A DNA stretch of 64,000 nt from Ruminococcaceae bacterium AB4001. Its GTDB lineage: Bacteria; Bacillota; Clostridia; Saccharofermentanales; Saccharofermentanaceae. A program made the translations under genes and the position numbers. Positions 8,853 through 19,000 of the stretch are shown here, one piece after another (the stretch's first letter is position 1; every line of letters starts with the position of its first letter). Location: the NCBI GenBank assembly GCA_000621765.1, contig JHXJ01000001.1, forward strand, positions 124,001 through 188,000. The letters run 5' to 3'. The notes beneath the pieces are model-generated. The model did not search any database. It saw only the letters and a program-made list of their open reading frames with translations, and was not told the origin of the DNA.

Positions 8853-9509
8853 TTAGAAAAGAACGGCTTCGGAAATATACATCATCACTATGCTTATTAT
8901 ATTTATCAGAAAGATGATTGCGACTACTTTTATGTGAGTTTTCTTTTTCTCAACCAGGGTCGCGATGAATTCTCTTACGAACGCATTGATCCAGAAGTAA
9001 GCCTTCGTCTTGCTGCCGATGCCTTCGGCCTTAAGGCCGTTCTGCTCAGAAAGCATTCCGGTCCTGAATACGTGATAGTTTGTGGTCGCGAAAGCAGCCT
9101 TGTAATCAGTGGAGCCGAAGTGTTTTTTGAGTTTATCCTTAGCGAACCTGATATTTTCTTCAGTGGAAGTCGAATCTGTCTCTTCTAGGATATGGTCTTC
9201 GCTTATGCCGTTTTCCAGGAGATAACGCTTCATTGCTTCGCCTTCGGAGATCACTTCGTCGGAGCCTTTTCCGCCCGAGGGCACGAAAATGATGTCCTTG
9301 CCGGTCTTTTCCTTCTGCATTTTCGCGAACTCAACGGCCCTGTCGACGCGGGACTGCAAAAGCTTTGTGAGGGTTCCGTCTTTTCTTATCTGGCAGCCGT
9401 GGATGATGATGTAATCCTTATCGAATGCCGTGATATAGAAATATCCCGAGACAGCAATGATAAGGGCAAGGATAACGAAAAAGTACTTTTTTACGAATGA
9501 GATCACCAT
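8853..9509 (-). CDS. YdcF/SanA-like (DUF218) membrane protein
   Basis: The 218-residue protein has a transmembrane segment at about 9-28, a central DUF218 domain, and a hydrophobic C-terminal segment at about 193-216. DUF218 hallmarks are HGCQIR near residue 34, VPSGGKGSDE, EETDSTSTEENIRFAK and the ATTNYHVFR motif. DUF218 proteins act in envelope or cell-wall processes, often poorly defined. A TATAAT box lies only about 9 nt upstream of the ATG with no clear Shine-Dalgarno site, so the transcript may have a very short leader. It is the first gene of the minus unit that includes GH43. Confidence 0.7.
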   Translation of the reverse strand: MVISFVKKYFFVILALIIAVSGYFYITAFDKDYIIIHGCQIRKDGTLTKLLQSRVDRAVEFAKMQKEKTGKDIIFVPSGGKGSDEVISEGEAMKRYLLENGISEDHILEETDSTSTEENIRFAKDKLKKHFGSTDYKAAFATTNYHVFRTGMLSEQNGLKAEGIGSKTKAYFWINAFVREFIATLVEKKKTHIKVVAIIFLINIISIVMMYISEAVLF

Positions 9510-9576
9510 AACGAGAATTATATCTTATTACTTTTTAGAAAAACACGCGACAAAATCTCAATGTTTACGGGACATA

Positions 9577-9638
9577 TTGACAAGTTAGCAACGGCTAACT
9601 ATAATGCTGTTGACAGGTTAGCAAAGGCTAACTATAAT
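9577..9638 (+). promoter_or_regulatory. Two tandem consensus promoters, each with a palindromic operator in the spacer
   Basis: The first unit has TTGACA (9577-9582), a 17-nt spacer and TATAAT (9600-9605). The second has TTGACA (9610-9615), a 17-nt spacer and TATAAT (9633-9638). The units are 33 bp apart. Each spacer is a palindrome of the form GTTAGC-AA(C/A)G-GCTAAC. Both promoters match the consensus perfectly, and a bound repressor would mask them. An iron-sensing DtxR-family repressor is the likely ligand because the gene downstream is feoAB and DtxR-type sites often use TTAG...CTAA half-sites. The repressor identity is inference. Confidence 0.88.
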
Positions 9639-9662
9639 GTGGAGCGAAAAGAGGGGCTCTTA

Positions 9663-12038
9663 ATGAGTGAAGAAGTAAAATCGGACATGAATCTTGGGGA
9701 ACTTAAGGCAGGTGAAACCTGCATAGTTGATGCGGTCGGAGGCGAAGGAGCCTTAAGACAGCACTTTCTGGACATGGGCATACTCCCGGGCGCGGAGATC
9801 ACGATCGTAAAGTTCGCGCCGATGGGCGACCCGGTTGAAGTCAGGATCCATGGTTACGAACTGACATTAAGACTTGATGACGCGAAGAAGATCGCCGTGC
9901 ACATGGCACCGAAAAAGCCTGAAGCAACAGGCACTTCCAGGCGCAAGAAGCCCAAGACCGCGCACCCGAATCTCGGTGAGCCTGGTATCCACCACGATAA
10001 GAAAAACGAGAATCCTCTGCCGGACGACCACGTACTTACTTTCGCGCTCGTCGGCAACCAGAACAGCGGAAAGACAACATTATTCAACCGTCTGACGGGT
10101 TCGAACCAGCATGTCGGAAACTTCCCGGGCGTTACGGTCGACCGCAAGGACGGCGCCATCATCGGATACCCGAATACAAAGATCACCGACCTTCCCGGCA
10201 TATACTCGATGTCGCCTTATTCCAAGGAAGAGATAGTCTCCCGTGACTTCGTTCTCGACGAGAAGCCGGATGCAATTATAAATATCGTAGACTCAACTAA
10301 TATCGAGAGAAATCTCTACCTTACGATGCAGCTCCTTGAGACTGACCGTCCGGTCGTTGTCGCCCTCAACATGATGGACGAACTTACCGGTAACGGTGGT
10401 TCTGTCGACATCAACCTGATGGAAGAAATCTTAGGCGTTCCGGTCGTTCCTATCAGCGCTGCTAAGAACCAGGGCATCAACGAGCTTATTACCCACGCGA
10501 TTCACATCGCGAAATATTGCGAGAAGCCTTTGGAACAGGACTTCTGCGCGCCCGATTCGCCGGTCCACAGCTCTATCCACGCAGTCGAGCACATAGTCGA
10601 CGACAATTCCGAAAGATGCGGACTGCCTTTAAGATTTGCAGCGTGCAAGGCTCTCGAAGGCGACAGCCTGATACTCGAAAAGCTTAAGCTCGACGACAAT
10701 GAAAAAGACCTGTTGGAGCACATCAGGGTCAAGGTCGAACAGCAGTCGGGCTTAGATCCCGCGGCGGCCGTTGCGGACATGCGTTTCGCATACATAATGA
10801 AGCTCGTTGAGCAGTGTGTCGTAAAGCCCGTCGAGAGCAAAGAGCGCGCGAGAAGCGAACGCGTTGACCGCATCTTAACAGGCAAGTTCACGGCCATCCC
10901 GATCTTCATCCTGATAATGGGTCTTGTATTCTTCCTTACCTTCAATGTTATTGGCGCAGGGCTCCAGTGGCTGCTCGAAGAAGGCATTGCGACACTGACG
11001 GACCTGACCGACAAAGCGCTTACTGCCGCCAACGTTAATGATGTAATAAGAAGCCTAATAATCGACGGTATTTTAGGAGGCGTCGGAAGCGTACTGAGCT
11101 TCCTTCCGATCGTCGTTGTAATGTTCTTCTTCTTATCGCTCCTGGAAGACAGCGGATACATCGCGCGTATCGCATTCTTCATGGATAAGTTACTTAGAAA
11201 GATCGGTCTTTCCGGAAGAAGCATCGTGCCGCTTCTCATCGGCTTCGGATGCACGGTTCCCGCTGTTATGTCTACGAGGACACTGCCTTCCGACAGAGAC
11301 CGTAAGATGACCATAATCCTTACGCCTTTCATGAGCTGTACCGCAAAGCTCCCGATCTACGCGTTCTTTGTAAGCTCATTCTTCCCTCAGCAGGGCGGAC
11401 TCATAATGACGGGTCTTTATCTTTTGAGCATCGTCATCGGAATCCTGATCGCTTTCGTTTATAAGAAAGTCCTTTTCAAGGGCGAAGCTGCTCCGTTCGT
11501 AATGGAACTTCCGAACTACAGAATGCCGTCCTTAAGATCTACTCTGCAGCTCATGTGGGAAAAGGCAAAAGACTTCCTGCAGAAGGCATTCTCGGTAATC
11601 CTCATCGCGACTGTAGTCGTATGGTTCCTGCAGAGCTTTGACACGAGATTCAACCTTGTTTCTGATTCGCAGGCCAGCATAATGGCGCTCATCTCAGGCT
11701 TTATCGCACCCATAATGAAGCCCCTGGGCTTGGGCGACTGGAGGATCACGACATCCCTCATCAGCGGATTCATGGCCAAGGAAAGTGTCGTATCGGTACT
11801 TGAAGTCCTTTTCGGAGCTGAAGGCGGAATCACTGCAGTATTAGGCACGATAGAAGCCGGAACGCTTCTTATCTTCAGCCTTCTTTACACGCCCTGCGTC
11901 GCAGCGATCGCTTCCGTAAAGCGTGAGCTCGGATGGAAATGGGCAGCAGCCCTCGTCGTATGGCAGTGTGTCCTTGCTTGGATCGTAAGCTTCCTGTTCA
12001 GACTGATAATGCTCGCATGCACGGGAGGTCTTGTATGA
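9663..12038 (+). CDS. feoB: Ferrous iron transporter, FeoA-FeoB fusion
   Basis: The start is placed at ATG 9663, behind AGAGGGGC, because an upstream in-frame ATG at 9561 lies before both promoters. The 791-residue product has an FeoA-like SH3 domain at about residues 10-82, a charged linker, then the FeoB G domain: P-loop GNQNSGKT (131-138), GNFPGVTVD switch and DLPGIYS. A multi-helix membrane domain follows with the Gly-rich Cys-containing GFGCTVPA segment. FeoB moves Fe(II) across the cytoplasmic membrane, and fusing FeoA in cis is known in Firmicutes. It overlaps the next gene by 4 nt. Confidence 0.93.
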   Translation: MSEEVKSDMNLGELKAGETCIVDAVGGEGALRQHFLDMGILPGAEITIVKFAPMGDPVEVRIHGYELTLRLDDAKKIAVHMAPKKPEATGTSRRKKPKTAHPNLGEPGIHHDKKNENPLPDDHVLTFALVGNQNSGKTTLFNRLTGSNQHVGNFPGVTVDRKDGAIIGYPNTKITDLPGIYSMSPYSKEEIVSRDFVLDEKPDAIINIVDSTNIERNLYLTMQLLETDRPVVVALNMMDELTGNGGSVDINLMEEILGVPVVPISAAKNQGINELITHAIHIAKYCEKPLEQDFCAPDSPVHSSIHAVEHIVDDNSERCGLPLRFAACKALEGDSLILEKLKLDDNEKDLLEHIRVKVEQQSGLDPAAAVADMRFAYIMKLVEQCVVKPVESKERARSERVDRILTGKFTAIPIFILIMGLVFFLTFNVIGAGLQWLLEEGIATLTDLTDKALTAANVNDVIRSLIIDGILGGVGSVLSFLPIVVVMFFFLSLLEDSGYIARIAFFMDKLLRKIGLSGRSIVPLLIGFGCTVPAVMSTRTLPSDRDRKMTIILTPFMSCTAKLPIYAFFVSSFFPQQGGLIMTGLYLLSIVIGILIAFVYKKVLFKGEAAPFVMELPNYRMPSLRSTLQLMWEKAKDFLQKAFSVILIATVVVWFLQSFDTRFNLVSDSQASIMALISGFIAPIMKPLGLGDWRITTSLISGFMAKESVVSVLEVLFGAEGGITAVLGTIEAGTLLIFSLLYTPCVAAIASVKRELGWKWAAALVVWQCVLAWIVSFLFRLIMLACTGGLV

Positions 12039-12172
12039 AGCCTGTAGATATCATCCTGATAATCGGTCTGGCCGCCGTCATGGTGATGGCCGTGGTCATC
12101 GCGGTCAGGCGCAGGAAGAAAGGTTCTTCCTGCTGCGGCGACTGCGCGAAATGCAGGAACTGCGTCAAGTGA
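12035..12172 (+). CDS. FeoB-associated Cys-rich membrane protein
   Basis: This 45-residue protein has one transmembrane helix (about 5-24), a basic stop-transfer stretch (RRRKK) and a C-terminal cysteine cluster CCGDCAKCRNC. Small proteins of this type commonly follow feoB in Firmicutes. The ATG overlaps the feoB stop (ATGA) and is preceded by GGGAGG within the feoB end, which implies coupled translation. The cysteines may hand over or sense iron, but this is not demonstrated. Confidence 0.85.
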   Translation: MKPVDIILIIGLAAVMVMAVVIAVRRRKKGSSCCGDCAKCRNCVK

Positions 12173-12210
12173 ATTCCCGGATAATCCTGTGCCATACGGA
12201 ATAACTTCGC

Positions 12211-13518
12211 TCAGGAAATCTTCTCGCCTGTCCTCGAACGCGTAAGCTCGGTCCTTAATGCCGAAGTCGTTGCCTTGTGCTGGATAGGCTTCCAGCCCGG
12301 ATTAACGAAGAGCGCGGTAAATGCTACAGGGATGTATGTGAGCATGAACAGGGGGAAAGTGAAGACCGAGAAGATCTTGCGGGCAGCGCCTGCGTGAATG
12401 TTCTTCCACTCCGTGATCATGGTGATCGTACCCAGCACGAAAAGAAGTGCACATGCGTTGATTATCGTCTCGAACATCGACCAGAGCGCGATCGTGATGT
12501 CTCCGCCTGCGATGGCTCCGATGATGCCGTAGAGAAGGTTGCATGTGATGGAGATCGCGGTAAGAAGGAACGCCGGCATGATGTTCATTGCCATGTCGAA
12601 TGCAGCGAAATTGCCGTGCAGCGTCTCAGACATCAGGTCCTTTCCGTAGTGCGCGAAAACCTGGATATAGCCTCTTGCCCAGCGCATGCGCTGAGTAAAG
12701 GACTGCTTTAAAGTAGTGGGCTGCTCGTCGTAGAAAACTGCGCTTCTGCAGAATGCGATCTTGCGGCCTTTACATACGCGGTTGATAGTGAATTCTATAT
12801 CTTCTGTGAGGAGATGGAAAGGCCAGCCGCCGATCTCCTTAAGTACGTTGTTTGCAAAGAAGAATCCCGTTCCGGATATGGCTGCGGAAGAACCGAGCTT
12901 ATAGCGTGAATAGTTGAGATACATTGATTCTCTTAAGAACCAGAGGCCGTAGCCTGAACTGATCCAGTTGTCGCCATAGTTCTTCGTGCTTCTGTAGGAA
13001 GTGATGACCTCGTTTCCTTCGAGGTGGCACTTGTGCATCTGTTCGATGTAGTCAGGTGTGAGGATGTTGTCGGCGTCGAAAACGAAATATCCGTCGAATC
13101 CTTCCGGGAAGTCCCTGCGGATCTCCTTAAGGAGAGCTTCCATAGCGTATCCCTTGCCGATGAGCTCTGTGGAATGACGTCTGTAAGCGACTGCGTTGTG
13201 GCTGACTGCTACATCGTATGTGTCGTCGGTGCAGTTGTCAGCCATAACGAATGTCGTGATGTTTCCTTTGTATGTCTGGTTGTTGATGCTGTCGATGAGT
13301 TCGCCGATGACGTTTGCCTCGTTGCGTGCGCAGATGAGGACGGCGTAGCTCTTAAGGTTTCTCTCGCAGAGTTCGTTGTCTGCGTTTCCTGGTGTTCTGA
13401 CGGTCTTCTTTTCGCGATGCTGCATCCAGAGCGATACAGGAACATAGACGAACTGGTACGTATAGCACAGCGCAAAGATCGCGGTAATGATGAAATTGAT
13501 GATTCTGATTGTTTCCAT
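12211..13518 (-). CDS. Membrane-bound family 2 glycosyltransferase
   Basis: About 435 residues from ATG 13518, which has GGGGAGA at good spacing. It has an N-terminal transmembrane segment (5-28), a GT-A domain with DAD (148-150) for metal and nucleotide-sugar binding, TED (238-240) as the likely base, and QRMRW (276-280), then two or more C-terminal membrane helices from about 300. The D..D..TED..QxxRW set marks the processive type (BcsA, NodC, PgaC). The polymer made is unknown. The gene is alone on the minus strand and convergent with feoAB. Confidence 0.85.
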   Translation of the reverse strand: METIRIINFIITAIFALCYTYQFVYVPVSLWMQHREKKTVRTPGNADNELCERNLKSYAVLICARNEANVIGELIDSINNQTYKGNITTFVMADNCTDDTYDVAVSHNAVAYRRHSTELIGKGYAMEALLKEIRRDFPEGFDGYFVFDADNILTPDYIEQMHKCHLEGNEVITSYRSTKNYGDNWISSGYGLWFLRESMYLNYSRYKLGSSAAISGTGFFFANNVLKEIGGWPFHLLTEDIEFTINRVCKGRKIAFCRSAVFYDEQPTTLKQSFTQRMRWARGYIQVFAHYGKDLMSETLHGNFAAFDMAMNIMPAFLLTAISITCNLLYGIIGAIAGGDITIALWSMFETIINACALLFVLGTITMITEWKNIHAGAARKIFSVFTFPLFMLTYIPVAFTALFVNPGWKPIQHKATTSALRTELTRSRTGEKIS

Positions 13519-13548
13519 ATAGTTTCTCCCCAAGGTTCTCCCTGCGAC

Positions 13549-13565
13549 ACATTATTGCATAATGT
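13549..13565. promoter_or_regulatory. Inverted repeat upstream of the glycosyltransferase gene
   Basis: ACATTAT-TGC-ATAATGT is a perfect 7-bp palindrome with a 3-nt centre, about 31 nt before the start codon of the minus-strand glycosyltransferase. Its location suits an operator, but no promoter pair was clear enough to confirm this. Confidence 0.4.
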
Positions 13566-13694
13566 AATAAAAGAAGTAGTGGCAAATATCTTAAGATTTC
13601 CTTAAGACGGTGAAGAATGCTTATTTATTGCGTCAGAAAAGTGAGGCAATTTTGTGTGCCTGAAGAAAATGGGGCATAAATTGTCAAAGGGAGT

Positions 13695-14672
13695 TTAAGA
13701 AGAATACTTGAACTCAGTCCAGGAATGGACGCTTCCGTCCGGTTCGAAACAGGTCTTTTTGATCATGTTGCCGTTATTATCGTACTCATAAGAGTACCAG
13801 TCAGCGTAAGAAAATTCGTCGGGATAGGAAGTTCTTTCCATCGTAAGATTTCCGGAATCATCATATTCATACTCATAGACGATCCCGAAGCCTCCGTCAG
13901 AATAGTCGTAAGTCCTGATAAGGTTTCCGGCCGCATCATATTCATTCTTGATCAGGTTCGTTATAGAACCGTTGACATCAGTATATGACTTTATCAGTTT
14001 ACCGTTGCCGTCGTATTCGTATCTTTTATAAGATTCAACTTTTCCGGTACCGGTGTAATTGGTCTCGAGCAACAGATTTCCATAGGAATTATAAGCATAT
14101 GAGACAGATCCCCAGCATTGTCCGCTGCCGTCAAACCATGTGTTTCTGGTAATGTTTCCTAAGACGTTGGTCTCATATTCATGCCAGCTTTTTACCTGGC
14201 CTTTATCGTCAAGCCACGACTCTTTTTTAAGATTGCCGATGAGGTTATATTCATATTCGCGCCAGGTTTTTATGCTGTTGTCACTGTTATATTCGATCTT
14301 TTTGGTAACGTTTCCGTAAGGATCGTATTCGTACTCTGCCCAGTAACTGTCCTTGCCGTCCATGAGTGTAACCGTCTTTATCATGTTGCCGGAGTCATCG
14401 TACAGGTATTCGGAATCCAAAACAGGCGCACCCTTGTAATTCGTCTCATCCTGTTTGGTCAGGTTTCCGGCGGAATCATATTCATACTTGATTGAACTCA
14501 ACCGGCTTCCGTCACCGTCATAAGTGTTTTCCAGGATCAATACAGGTTCAAGCGGTGCAGTTTCAGTAGTAGCAGCAGTGCTCTCAAGAAGATTGGTGGG
14601 CTGGCTGCTGCTGCAGGAAGCAGCGCACAGCACGAAAACGCCGGTAAGAATAACTGCATACAGCTTCTTCAT
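13695..14672 (-). CDS. YD-repeat lipoprotein
   Basis: The 325-residue protein begins with a lipoprotein signal peptide (MKKLYAVILTGVFVLCAASC, lipobox AASC) behind a strong GGGAGGG site, then a short Thr-rich stretch. The rest is a series of degenerate repeats of the Y-x-Y-D-x-x-G-N-(L/M)-x-K type, the YD repeats seen in RHS and wall-associated proteins. At about eleven repeats it is far shorter than RHS toxins and has no toxin-like C-terminal domain, so it is more likely a surface sugar-binding or structural lipoprotein. It appears monocistronic. Confidence 0.8.
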   Translation of the reverse strand: MKKLYAVILTGVFVLCAASCSSSQPTNLLESTAATTETAPLEPVLILENTYDGDGSRLSSIKYEYDSAGNLTKQDETNYKGAPVLDSEYLYDDSGNMIKTVTLMDGKDSYWAEYEYDPYGNVTKKIEYNSDNSIKTWREYEYNLIGNLKKESWLDDKGQVKSWHEYETNVLGNITRNTWFDGSGQCWGSVSYAYNSYGNLLLETNYTGTGKVESYKRYEYDGNGKLIKSYTDVNGSITNLIKNEYDAAGNLIRTYDYSDGGFGIVYEYEYDDSGNLTMERTSYPDEFSYADWYSYEYDNNGNMIKKTCFEPDGSVHSWTEFKYSS

Positions 14673-14828
14673 AAGTCCCTCCCCATAAGATCTGGCAATC
14701 TTCTAAAATCATATCCCATCAAGGTGTTATCCGTCTATATGCCCGGGTAGTTGTGAAAGCGCAGTTCATATTTTAAGATTAGCATTAGTTGGATAAATAA
14801 CTCGAAAACGCTGTAAAAGGACCATCAT

Positions 14829-15959
14829 ATGGCATTCAAGATAATACGCAACGACATAACAAAGACAAAGGCTGACGTCATCGTCAACACAGCCAATCCC
14901 GACCCCGTTTACATGGCGGGCACGGACAGCGCGATATACATGGCCGCAGGCGCCGAAAGGCTCCTTGAGGAGAGGAAAAAGATTGGATGCATCGATGTCG
15001 GCGAAGTGGCCGTAACGCCTGCTTTCGACCTTGACGCGAAGTACATCTTCCATACCGTCGCACCTGTCTGGGAAGGCGGCGGAAACGGCGAGAAAGATAT
15101 GGTCAGAAAGTGCTATCTTTCATGTCTCGAAAAGGCCGTCGAACTTGAAGTTGAGAGCATTGCTTTTCCGCTTATAGCGACAGGCATCTACGGTTTTCCC
15201 AAAGCCGATGCACTCCTGATCGCGACATCGGTCTTCAGCGAATTTCTGGCAGATCACGAGCTCGAGATAATCCTGGTTGTTTTCGACAAGGAATCATTCG
15301 TCATTTCAGATAAGATCTTTGCAGGCATCGACAAGTATATCGACGAGAATTACGTTGAAGAAACGATCAGGGCAGAGTACTCCATGCCTGAAGAGGAAGC
15401 TGAAGAAAGCGCAGAATGCGAAGACAGTGAACCTCCCGTAAGAGACAGGCGTAACAAGCGTGCCGGAAACTTAAGGCCGTCTCATCTTTTTGGCGCCCGC
15501 AGTCGCGAATGCGCGGATGCCATGGTGCCGCCCCCTGTGGATGGAGCGGGTGCAGCAGCGGCTCTTGTAGGCTCTGCAGCACAGTCCAGGAGATCACTTG
15601 AAGACGTGGTAAAGAATGTCTCCGAAACGTGGTCCGAGAGCCTTTTGAGGCTCATCACCGAGAGGGGATACAGCGATACCGAAGTCTATAAGCGTGCAAA
15701 CGTCGACAGGAAGCTCTTTTCGAAGATCAGATCGAATAAGTATTACCAGCCAAAAAAGAACACCGCGGTCGCATTCGCGCTTGCGTTAAGACTTAATCTC
15801 GATGAGACAAAGGATTTCCTAAGGCGCGCCGGCTATGCGCTCTCGCCATCGAGTGTTTTCGACCTCATCATCGAGTATTCGATAGAGCACGAAGTATATA
15901 ACCTCATGCTTATCAACCAGGCTCTTTTCGATCACGACCAGCCGCAGCTGGGTGACTGA
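14829..15959 (+). CDS. Macro-domain protein with C-terminal helix-turn-helix-like domain
   Basis: The 376-residue protein has an N-terminal macro domain (about 1-170): RNDITKTKADVIVNTANP, AGTDSAIYMAAG at the ribose-binding loop, and ATGIYGFP at the phosphate loop. Macro domains bind or remove ADP-ribose. The usual Gly-rich loop is replaced by AGTDS, a variant I recall from other clostridial homologues. After an acidic and Ala/Pro-rich linker (190-255) comes a helical domain with SDTEVYKRANVDRKLFSKIR, which resembles a Cro/C1-type helix-turn-helix. A regulatory role linked to ADP-ribose is possible but inferred. Confidence 0.8.
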   Translation: MAFKIIRNDITKTKADVIVNTANPDPVYMAGTDSAIYMAAGAERLLEERKKIGCIDVGEVAVTPAFDLDAKYIFHTVAPVWEGGGNGEKDMVRKCYLSCLEKAVELEVESIAFPLIATGIYGFPKADALLIATSVFSEFLADHELEIILVVFDKESFVISDKIFAGIDKYIDENYVEETIRAEYSMPEEEAEESAECEDSEPPVRDRRNKRAGNLRPSHLFGARSRECADAMVPPPVDGAGAAAALVGSAAQSRRSLEDVVKNVSETWSESLLRLITERGYSDTEVYKRANVDRKLFSKIRSNKYYQPKKNTAVAFALALRLNLDETKDFLRRAGYALSPSSVFDLIIEYSIEHEVYNLMLINQALFDHDQPQLGD

Positions 15960-16000
15960 CCTGTGTATTATTCCACGGTGAATTGAAGTCGGAAGAAGGA

Positions 16001-19000
16001 TCAGCGTTCTTCTTCGCGGCGGCGTCTCCATGACAGAACGAGCACGGTCGCAAAACCAGCCGTGATGGTCATGAGCAGGCCTAAGCTTACATCAATGTCC
16101 GTGTCAACGCCGGTAGGAAGCAATCCGATACGGGAGTTGATAAACTGGACTCTTCTGTTGTTCTTGATGCTGCCGTTTACGGTTCCGTTTGAACTTACAA
16201 AGAGGCCATCACGGTATCCCTTACTCTGATATCCCTTTGGATCCTCTGTAATCGAGAAATATGCGTCATCATCGATATCAAAGAATACGACGCTGTCTCC
16301 GTGGCCGAGTACGAGATCTATCTTTCCGTTATCAGCTGCGGTGAGGACATGTTCAACACGGGCTTCCGCATTCTTCTGCGTATATACGGTACCGACATAC
16401 GGATTACCGCTTCCGTCTGTAAGAGTTACGGTCATCGGGAATTCGTCAGCCCTGTTACCCATGTTACCTTCGACCTGCTTGGAAAGCATGAGATCTCCGA
16501 CAGCAGGATCATTGTAGATCAGGAGAGTGTACTGAACCCTGTCGTTTTCGACTTTCTCTTCGACTATAACCTCAGGATGGACCGCATTGAGACGGATATC
16601 ACCTGTTTCAGTAACGGTAAAGAGAATAAAGTAGTTAAGACCGAAATGGGTTGACGGGGTGGAGATCTCTCTGAGCTCATATGTGCCGGGCGCAAGAGTT
16701 GAATTGATGCCCGGAACGATACCGTCAGCACCGGTTACAAGGCTTTCATAACCCGGAATAGGCTGGAAGTCTACGATAGTGACACCGCCTACGGTCTTTT
16801 GCTTATGCAATGCAAACTCAACACCTGCAACAGGAGCATTTGTCAGTCTGTCTTTCTTTGAGATCGAGAAATCGTATCTGTAGTTAATGAGCGTGATAGA
16901 AGGATCTGCAGGACCGGCAACGTAATCAAATCTGTCAGAATCGATGCTGGCATTCTTCGGATCCGGAGTTACTTTGATTGAACCGTCAGCGTTCATTCTT
17001 ATGGTAAGAGGATTCTTGAGGCCGGCATAACCTGAAGGTGATTTGATCTCAGTGAGAGTATAATTAATGCCCTTTCTGAGATATGCCATGGTAACAAAGC
17101 CTGTTGCATCTGATTCGAACGTGCCGATGAGGGTACCAGCATCATCGCGCATCTCAAAGCGCGCACCTGCCAGAGGAGCACCGAAGTTGTCCGTCTTATT
17201 GATCGTTATACCGTCACGTGTGTTCTTAATGGTTTCAACACGCATATTGTTGCCGGTGTAATCAGGATTGCTGTCGTAAGTGACTTTGTATGTGCCGGGA
17301 TAAGTAACGTTTTCGCCCTTAAGTCTGGCGTTCAGATCAAACTCGCCATTATCTGCCAAAGGAGTAATGGAAGTGTATGAAGTTACTTTGCCTTCGCTGT
17401 TAACGACAGGATCTTCGATGACGACTTCTCTGATGTGATAATTCTGCAGGGTCAGTCCGCTGTCCAATCTGTCGTAGTACCAGTATAAAGTATTTTTTCT
17501 GAACTTAAGCATGTAGATCGAATCAGGATCCAATACCTCTCCGGAAGCAGAGTCCTTATAAACTGCAAAGTAAGTATTGTCACGGTAAGATACGAACTGT
17601 TCATCAGACCATTCCTTATATATTCGTATACCAAAACCTTTGATGTTATGTACCTCTACATAAGGATCCTTGCCCTTGATGATGGTGCTCGTTGTATCGT
17701 CGTCCTCTATGTGACCTGTCTCGCTGACGTCATCGTGAACGACATAATGTATTCTTGAATAGCCGTCAGGCATCTCATCATATCTTTCCTGAACTCTGTA
17801 TTTCGTTCCGGCAAGAAGTTCTCTGACCTCAACAGTATAGAAAGCAGGGATCTTGGAAATCGCACCGTTCATTGAAGTCGTAAAGCTTGCAGCAAGTTTA
17901 TCCGAATCTGACATGGTCTCATAATCATTTGCACCGGGGATCGGAATAAACTTCTGCTGTGTGGAATCCCATCTGCAATATATGCCGTCAGGATCCTTTA
18001 CATGATATGTATACATGTTGGCGAGGGTAAGTTCATTTGACGTCTCGTGCTCTGTTGCCAGGTAGAGTCTGAAATCAAATGTTGTATCATCCGTTGTCAG
18101 CTCATTGCCCTCACCAATCCCGTTCTCGTTCCAAAGGTACTTCTTGAAGGACAATACACGAAGAGAAGCGGGGTTGACGTTATTGACATAATTGACACTG
18201 GTACGGTCCTTTGCTGAAGAATCTACCGTCTTATAATCACGCCTGTCATAACCTGATGCCGCACCATCAGGTAATGTCCCCGTCAGTTCGACCTCGTTGG
18301 CATAGACATGGTTATAAACATACGGATCGATACCGCATTCAACGATGTAGTACTTGATGGTTTCATCAGGAAGCTTGATCTCGCATGATTCACCGGGTTT
18401 GAGGAAGAATACATCGTTATAAAGCTGATCGTCTATTGTATATTCATATTTATATTTAACACTGGTGTTGGTGCTACGGTAGACAACGTTTATATGCTGG
18501 TTGGAATTGTTGAGTCTCTTGAACGGTCCGTTTTCCTCGTCCTGATACCAGATCTGATAAGGGAATTCAGCGTTAAATTTTTCAACATTATTAACACCGG
18601 ACAGTTCCTTGCTGAGGATAACGGTTCCGGGTTTTACCGAAGACTGGTTGAAGCGCATACGGAGGTTGGACGCACCGCCGCCTCTTTCCATGTAGAATAT
18701 CTTCATGGTGTGAGCGGTGTAGTCCTTGAATACATATTGTCCGGCGGAATTCTGTTTGAATATCTCATCAAGTTTTGCATCTACTTCTGCAGATGATAAT
18801 CCTCTGCCTTCATAGTTTGCCTTGAAGATATCATACAGATTGTATTCAACGGAAGGCTTTTTATCTCCGTTTGTCTGGACAATGACTTTACCTGTTGAAT
18901 AGTTGATAGAACCAAACAATGCACTATGTACACCGCCCAGGTCGATTACGAGTTCGTCGTCAACATAAAGCCAGAAATCATCGTCACCCGTGAATTCATA

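Noticed and set aside
9561-9662. Upstream in-frame ATG that would extend FeoAB by 34 residues
   Set aside because: It lies before both consensus promoters, and the stretch would be read through their repeats; ATG 9663 has a good ribosome binding site.
10502-11332. 276-residue minus-strand frame
   Set aside because: It is antisense to the FeoB membrane domain and Ser/Arg-rich in the manner of a shadow frame.
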